Below are positions 61,972 through 64,000 of a stretch of 64,000 bases of DNA, piece after piece (within the stretch, counting starts at the first letter, position 1; every line of letters begins with the position of its first letter). The DNA comes from Ancylomarina subtilis (GTDB lineage Bacteria > Bacteroidota > Bacteroidia > Bacteroidales > Marinifilaceae), in assembly GCF_004217115.1 (NCBI RefSeq), contig NZ_SHKN01000002.1, positions 1-64,000 on the forward strand, given 5' to 3'. Under the pieces are notes generated by a model, which did no database searches, was not told the origin of the DNA, and saw only the letters and a list, made by a program, of their open reading frames with translations. A program made the position numbers and the translations under genes.

Positions 61972-62019
61972 GGTTTGATTTTTTAAGGAGTTTGTCAGAA
62001 AATCTGCTTTAATATTGGT

Positions 62020-63123
62020 CTAGAATTGATCGAAATATTGTTTGAATTTATCAGGGGCTACCGATACGCAAATTCGTGCGTATTGGGCTGCTTCTTCCTT
62101 TTTGTATCTCGTAAAATAACTTAGCGATACAGATCCAATTCTTTTTTCTAAGAGTTCCTCCTCAGATTTGTTTAAAATGACAAAGATGCCAATTGCCTCG
62201 CTTTCATTATAAAATTCAGATGCGAGGAGTCCTTTCTTTTTTAGATAATCTATATTCTGACGGATGCCGTCAACTGTAACTTGTTTGAAATTTTTGCTGG
62301 CCAGTTTGCCTTTTTCGGATGTCAATAGGCTTGCGACCAGAAGTTGTGAAAAGGCATTGATCCCATTGGTTGCATACATTAAACGAATGCTAAGTTCGGT
62401 GTTGAATTCCGAATTTGTAGAATGAACAAAGCCCAATCTCTGACCACTCAGACCTAGAGATTTGCTAAAGCTTTCAACAATGATTACATTTTTAAAGGCC
62501 AGTAATTCCTGATAGAATTCGTCTTCCTTATCACAGAAAATTCTTCGGTAAGGACAATCGATAATAACAGTTGTTCCATTTTCATTAAGAATTCTGATGA
62601 TTCGAATGAGTTCAGAATCTTCAATTTTATTCCCAATAGGGTTATTGGGATCACAGATAATGACGGCAGAATTTTTAATTTGGCTTAAGCGATCCTCTAA
62701 ATCGTTAAAATCGCTATAACTTCCAGCCTGCATTCCACGAATGGTCATCACCTGAAAGTAAGATCCCCAATAATACTCGGGTAAAAGGATTTGATCAACC
62801 TCAAGTGTCTGGAATGTTAGATCTAGAGCTGACATACCTCCACCGCTAATGCTGATATTTGAAAGTTGACTTTTGTTGTCAAAATAGTGTTGATTGATCG
62901 CCTCCCGTAATTCTACGCGGCCTTGGGCGGGCGGATAAACCTGCATGGCATTGCTGTTAAAATCCATATCCTCAACAACAGAGCTTAAATCGATATTGCA
63001 AACTGCATTGACACCACGATTGAGCAGTAAATATTCTTTCCCAGTCTCAATACTCTTATTTCTAATCTTCTCTCCAATGCCAACTATGGCCGAATATTTG
63101 GCTCCGCTCTTTCGTATTTGCAT
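62020..63123 (-). CDS. PLP-dependent aminotransferase, class I/II
   Basis: A 367-residue fold-type I PLP enzyme. The PLP lysine is in SFSKSLGLSGQRLGFV (about 219-234; SFSKSLGLSGQR pattern). ADNPN-type motif is IICDPNNPIGNK (about 164-175), IDCPYRRIFCDKEDE gives the PLP aspartate/tyrosine region, and the C-terminal arginine is in RICVSVAP. VYPPAQGRVELREAINQHYF is the N-terminal substrate-gate part. Class I/II members include aspartate, alanine and aromatic aminotransferases; the substrate cannot be told. The gene lies 49 bases upstream of the transglycosylase. Confidence 0.88.
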   Translation of the reverse strand: MQIRKSGAKYSAIVGIGEKIRNKSIETGKEYLLLNRGVNAVCNIDLSSVVEDMDFNSNAMQVYPPAQGRVELREAINQHYFDNKSQLSNISISGGGMSALDLTFQTLEVDQILLPEYYWGSYFQVMTIRGMQAGSYSDFNDLEDRLSQIKNSAVIICDPNNPIGNKIEDSELIRIIRILNENGTTVIIDCPYRRIFCDKEDEFYQELLAFKNVIIVESFSKSLGLSGQRLGFVHSTNSEFNTELSIRLMYATNGINAFSQLLVASLLTSEKGKLASKNFKQVTVDGIRQNIDYLKKKGLLASEFYNESEAIGIFVILNKSEEELLEKRIGSVSLSYFTRYKKEEAAQYARICVSVAPDKFKQYFDQF

Positions 63124-63172
63124 GATTTTGTTTGTGTATATAGGTTTTTCTTAAGGCTTATTTAGAATAATT

Positions 63173-63180
63173 CAAAGATA
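63173..63180 (-). promoter_or_regulatory. -7 promoter element of the aminotransferase gene
   Basis: TATCTTTG on the minus strand, about 50 bases before the start codon. Confidence 0.4.
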
Positions 63181-63298
63181 AGAATATCTGTGAATCTGAT
63201 CATGAGATCGCTGGTAATTTAGACGAAGAAATCGGAATAATTTGATACCCGAATTCAGAAGTCTGATACGTTAATGTTCTATATGCTTTAGAACGAAA

Positions 63299-63327
63299 AG
63301 CGCCCCAAAACATTGTTTTGGGGCGCT
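63299..63327 (-). terminator. Terminator of the C1 aminopeptidase gene
   Basis: AGCGCCCCAAAACA and TGTTTTGGGGCGCT pair perfectly; on the minus strand the stem is followed by a short T-run (TTTCG...). It lies about 50 bases after the stop codon. Confidence 0.8.
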
Positions 63328-63374
63328 GGATAAATTGTATGTTGTGATTTGAAATTAAGATTCAAACCATTTTA

Positions 63375-64000
63375 TTAGAACATATAGTCCCAAACAGGTA
63401 GTTGAATTGGCTTGCTGTCAAGAGCTTTGATAGCCTTTTCGTTTAGGTACTTTTTGTTGATAACTACACGGAACATGTATTCACTAAACCATTCATCAGT
63501 GAAAGTGATGTAACCATTGTGTCCTGAACTTGTTCCCCATGAGTTTTCGAATTCCCATTTTACGGGCACTTCGTTTTCATCCACATCCACTCCAATCAGA
63601 GTCATAGCGTGAGACGAACCTGATTGACGAGTTAAGACACGTGCTTTTTTATCCATATCGAATTTAACACCAAATAAAGAAGCGTAATCGTAGGTGTTGA
63701 TATCCATCACACCTGCTTTGCGATTATGCTGTTTCCCAACATCGCAAGATGCATACATGGCCTGGTTGTTCTTGATAGAAGCCATGGCAAATGTTTTGAT
63801 ATCATCATTTGGCAAGTTAAGATAGGTCCAATTCACCCCTTCGGTAAGATTACGGTAGTTTTTAATTTCGTAAACTTTATAATATTCACGAGTTGGATCG
63901 TTCATGATCATCACCATTTCGTCTTTTGCAAAATCAGGTGCTACCAGATTCATAAATTCAAGGGGAGTGTATTTTTTAGCCTCGCTTACTTTTCCATCCG
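63375..64000 (-). CDS. C1-family aminopeptidase (bleomycin hydrolase/PepC type), C-terminal part
   Basis: The frame runs off the right edge of the window, so only the last ~208 residues are present; the ATG at 63953 is internal. The C-terminal catalytic elements are seen: the active-site histidine in GSSHAMTLIGVDVDE and the asparagine in WEFENSWGTSSGHNGYITFT. These are arranged as in PepC/bleomycin hydrolase cysteine peptidases. The nucleophilic cysteine would lie outside the window. The upstream segment YTPLEFMNLVAPDF also fits PepC-type enzymes (it normally precedes the mid-protein region). No signal information is available from this part. Confidence 0.87.
   Translation of the reverse strand, partial: DGKVSEAKKYTPLEFMNLVAPDFAKDEMVMIMNDPTREYYKVYEIKNYRNLTEGVNWTYLNLPNDDIKTFAMASIKNNQAMYASCDVGKQHNRKAGVMDINTYDYASLFGVKFDMDKKARVLTRQSGSSHAMTLIGVDVDENEVPVKWEFENSWGTSSGHNGYITFTDEWFSEYMFRVVINKKYLNEKAIKALDSKPIQLPVWDYMF

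Overview
The window looks like chromosomal DNA of a member of the Bacteroidota. It is AT-rich and its promoters follow the Bacteroidota pattern, with a TTTG element about 18-19 bases upstream of TAnnTTTG. It also carries lineage-typical genes: a MurF-alanine racemase fusion, gldB, DUF1573 and DUF4369 proteins, and a type IX secretion (T9SS) type B C-terminal domain beside a PorP/SprF protein. The mix resembles marine Marinilabiliales-like bacteria; that placement is inference from gene content, not from a marker-gene comparison.

Layout. 1-1043: the end of an rRNA operon (23S 3' end, a normal 5S, then two identical tandem 340-bp units each holding a degenerate 5S-like gene and a terminator). 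1.2-6.1 kb, minus strand: ddl-rluD-PASTA operon, rpmH, rsmG, an ECF sigma factor. 6.4-16.0 kb: tgt with an LptF/G-type permease, an acyl-CoA carboxyltransferase with its biotin carrier, an unknown membrane-anchored protein, ispE (minus), dnaB and a secreted protein of unclear role. 16.6-38.3 kb: a large secreted-protein island, interrupted only by a HAD phosphatase gene. 38.3-64 kb: ordinary housekeeping genes (rsmI, tdk, murF-alr, a ferredoxin, an M20 amidohydrolase, a TauE/SafE protein, meaB, a thioredoxin-like lipoprotein, a Crp/Fnr regulator, nadE, gldB, formyl-THF cyclo-ligase, lpdA, a zinc/manganese-type ABC importer, uvrA, a lytic transglycosylase, an aminotransferase and a truncated C1 aminopeptidase).

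The island is the most interesting part. Four separately spaced genes encode proteins with different binding-type heads (choice-of-anchor L with Calx-beta; CUB with LamG; CUB with C-type lectin; a short solenoid-like repeat). All four end in almost the same short tail, P-[KS]-P-[IV]-G-I-F. They are followed by a tightly packed operon: a 1081-residue HYR-repeat protein, five small paralogous secreted proteins (230-285 residues), and an 851-residue protein that starts like the small ones, continues through six Ig-like modules and ends in a T9SS type B sorting domain. A PorP/SprF outer-membrane protein gene follows. Each mature small protein has exactly two cysteines at matching places and ends in a related proline-rich tail. 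In the 851-residue protein the position equivalent to this tail is an inter-domain linker followed by another domain. I infer a surface fibre or adhesin system in which the type B protein is the anchor exported with PorP/SprF, the small proteins are repeating subunits joined through their tails, and the large tail-bearing proteins are alternative heads. The tails, cysteines and gene order are seen in the sequence; the assembly model is not proven.

Most housekeeping genes sit in short operons or as single genes bounded by clear hairpin terminators. Several promoter elements also decide between alternative start codons (rsmG, ispE, the Crp/Fnr regulator).
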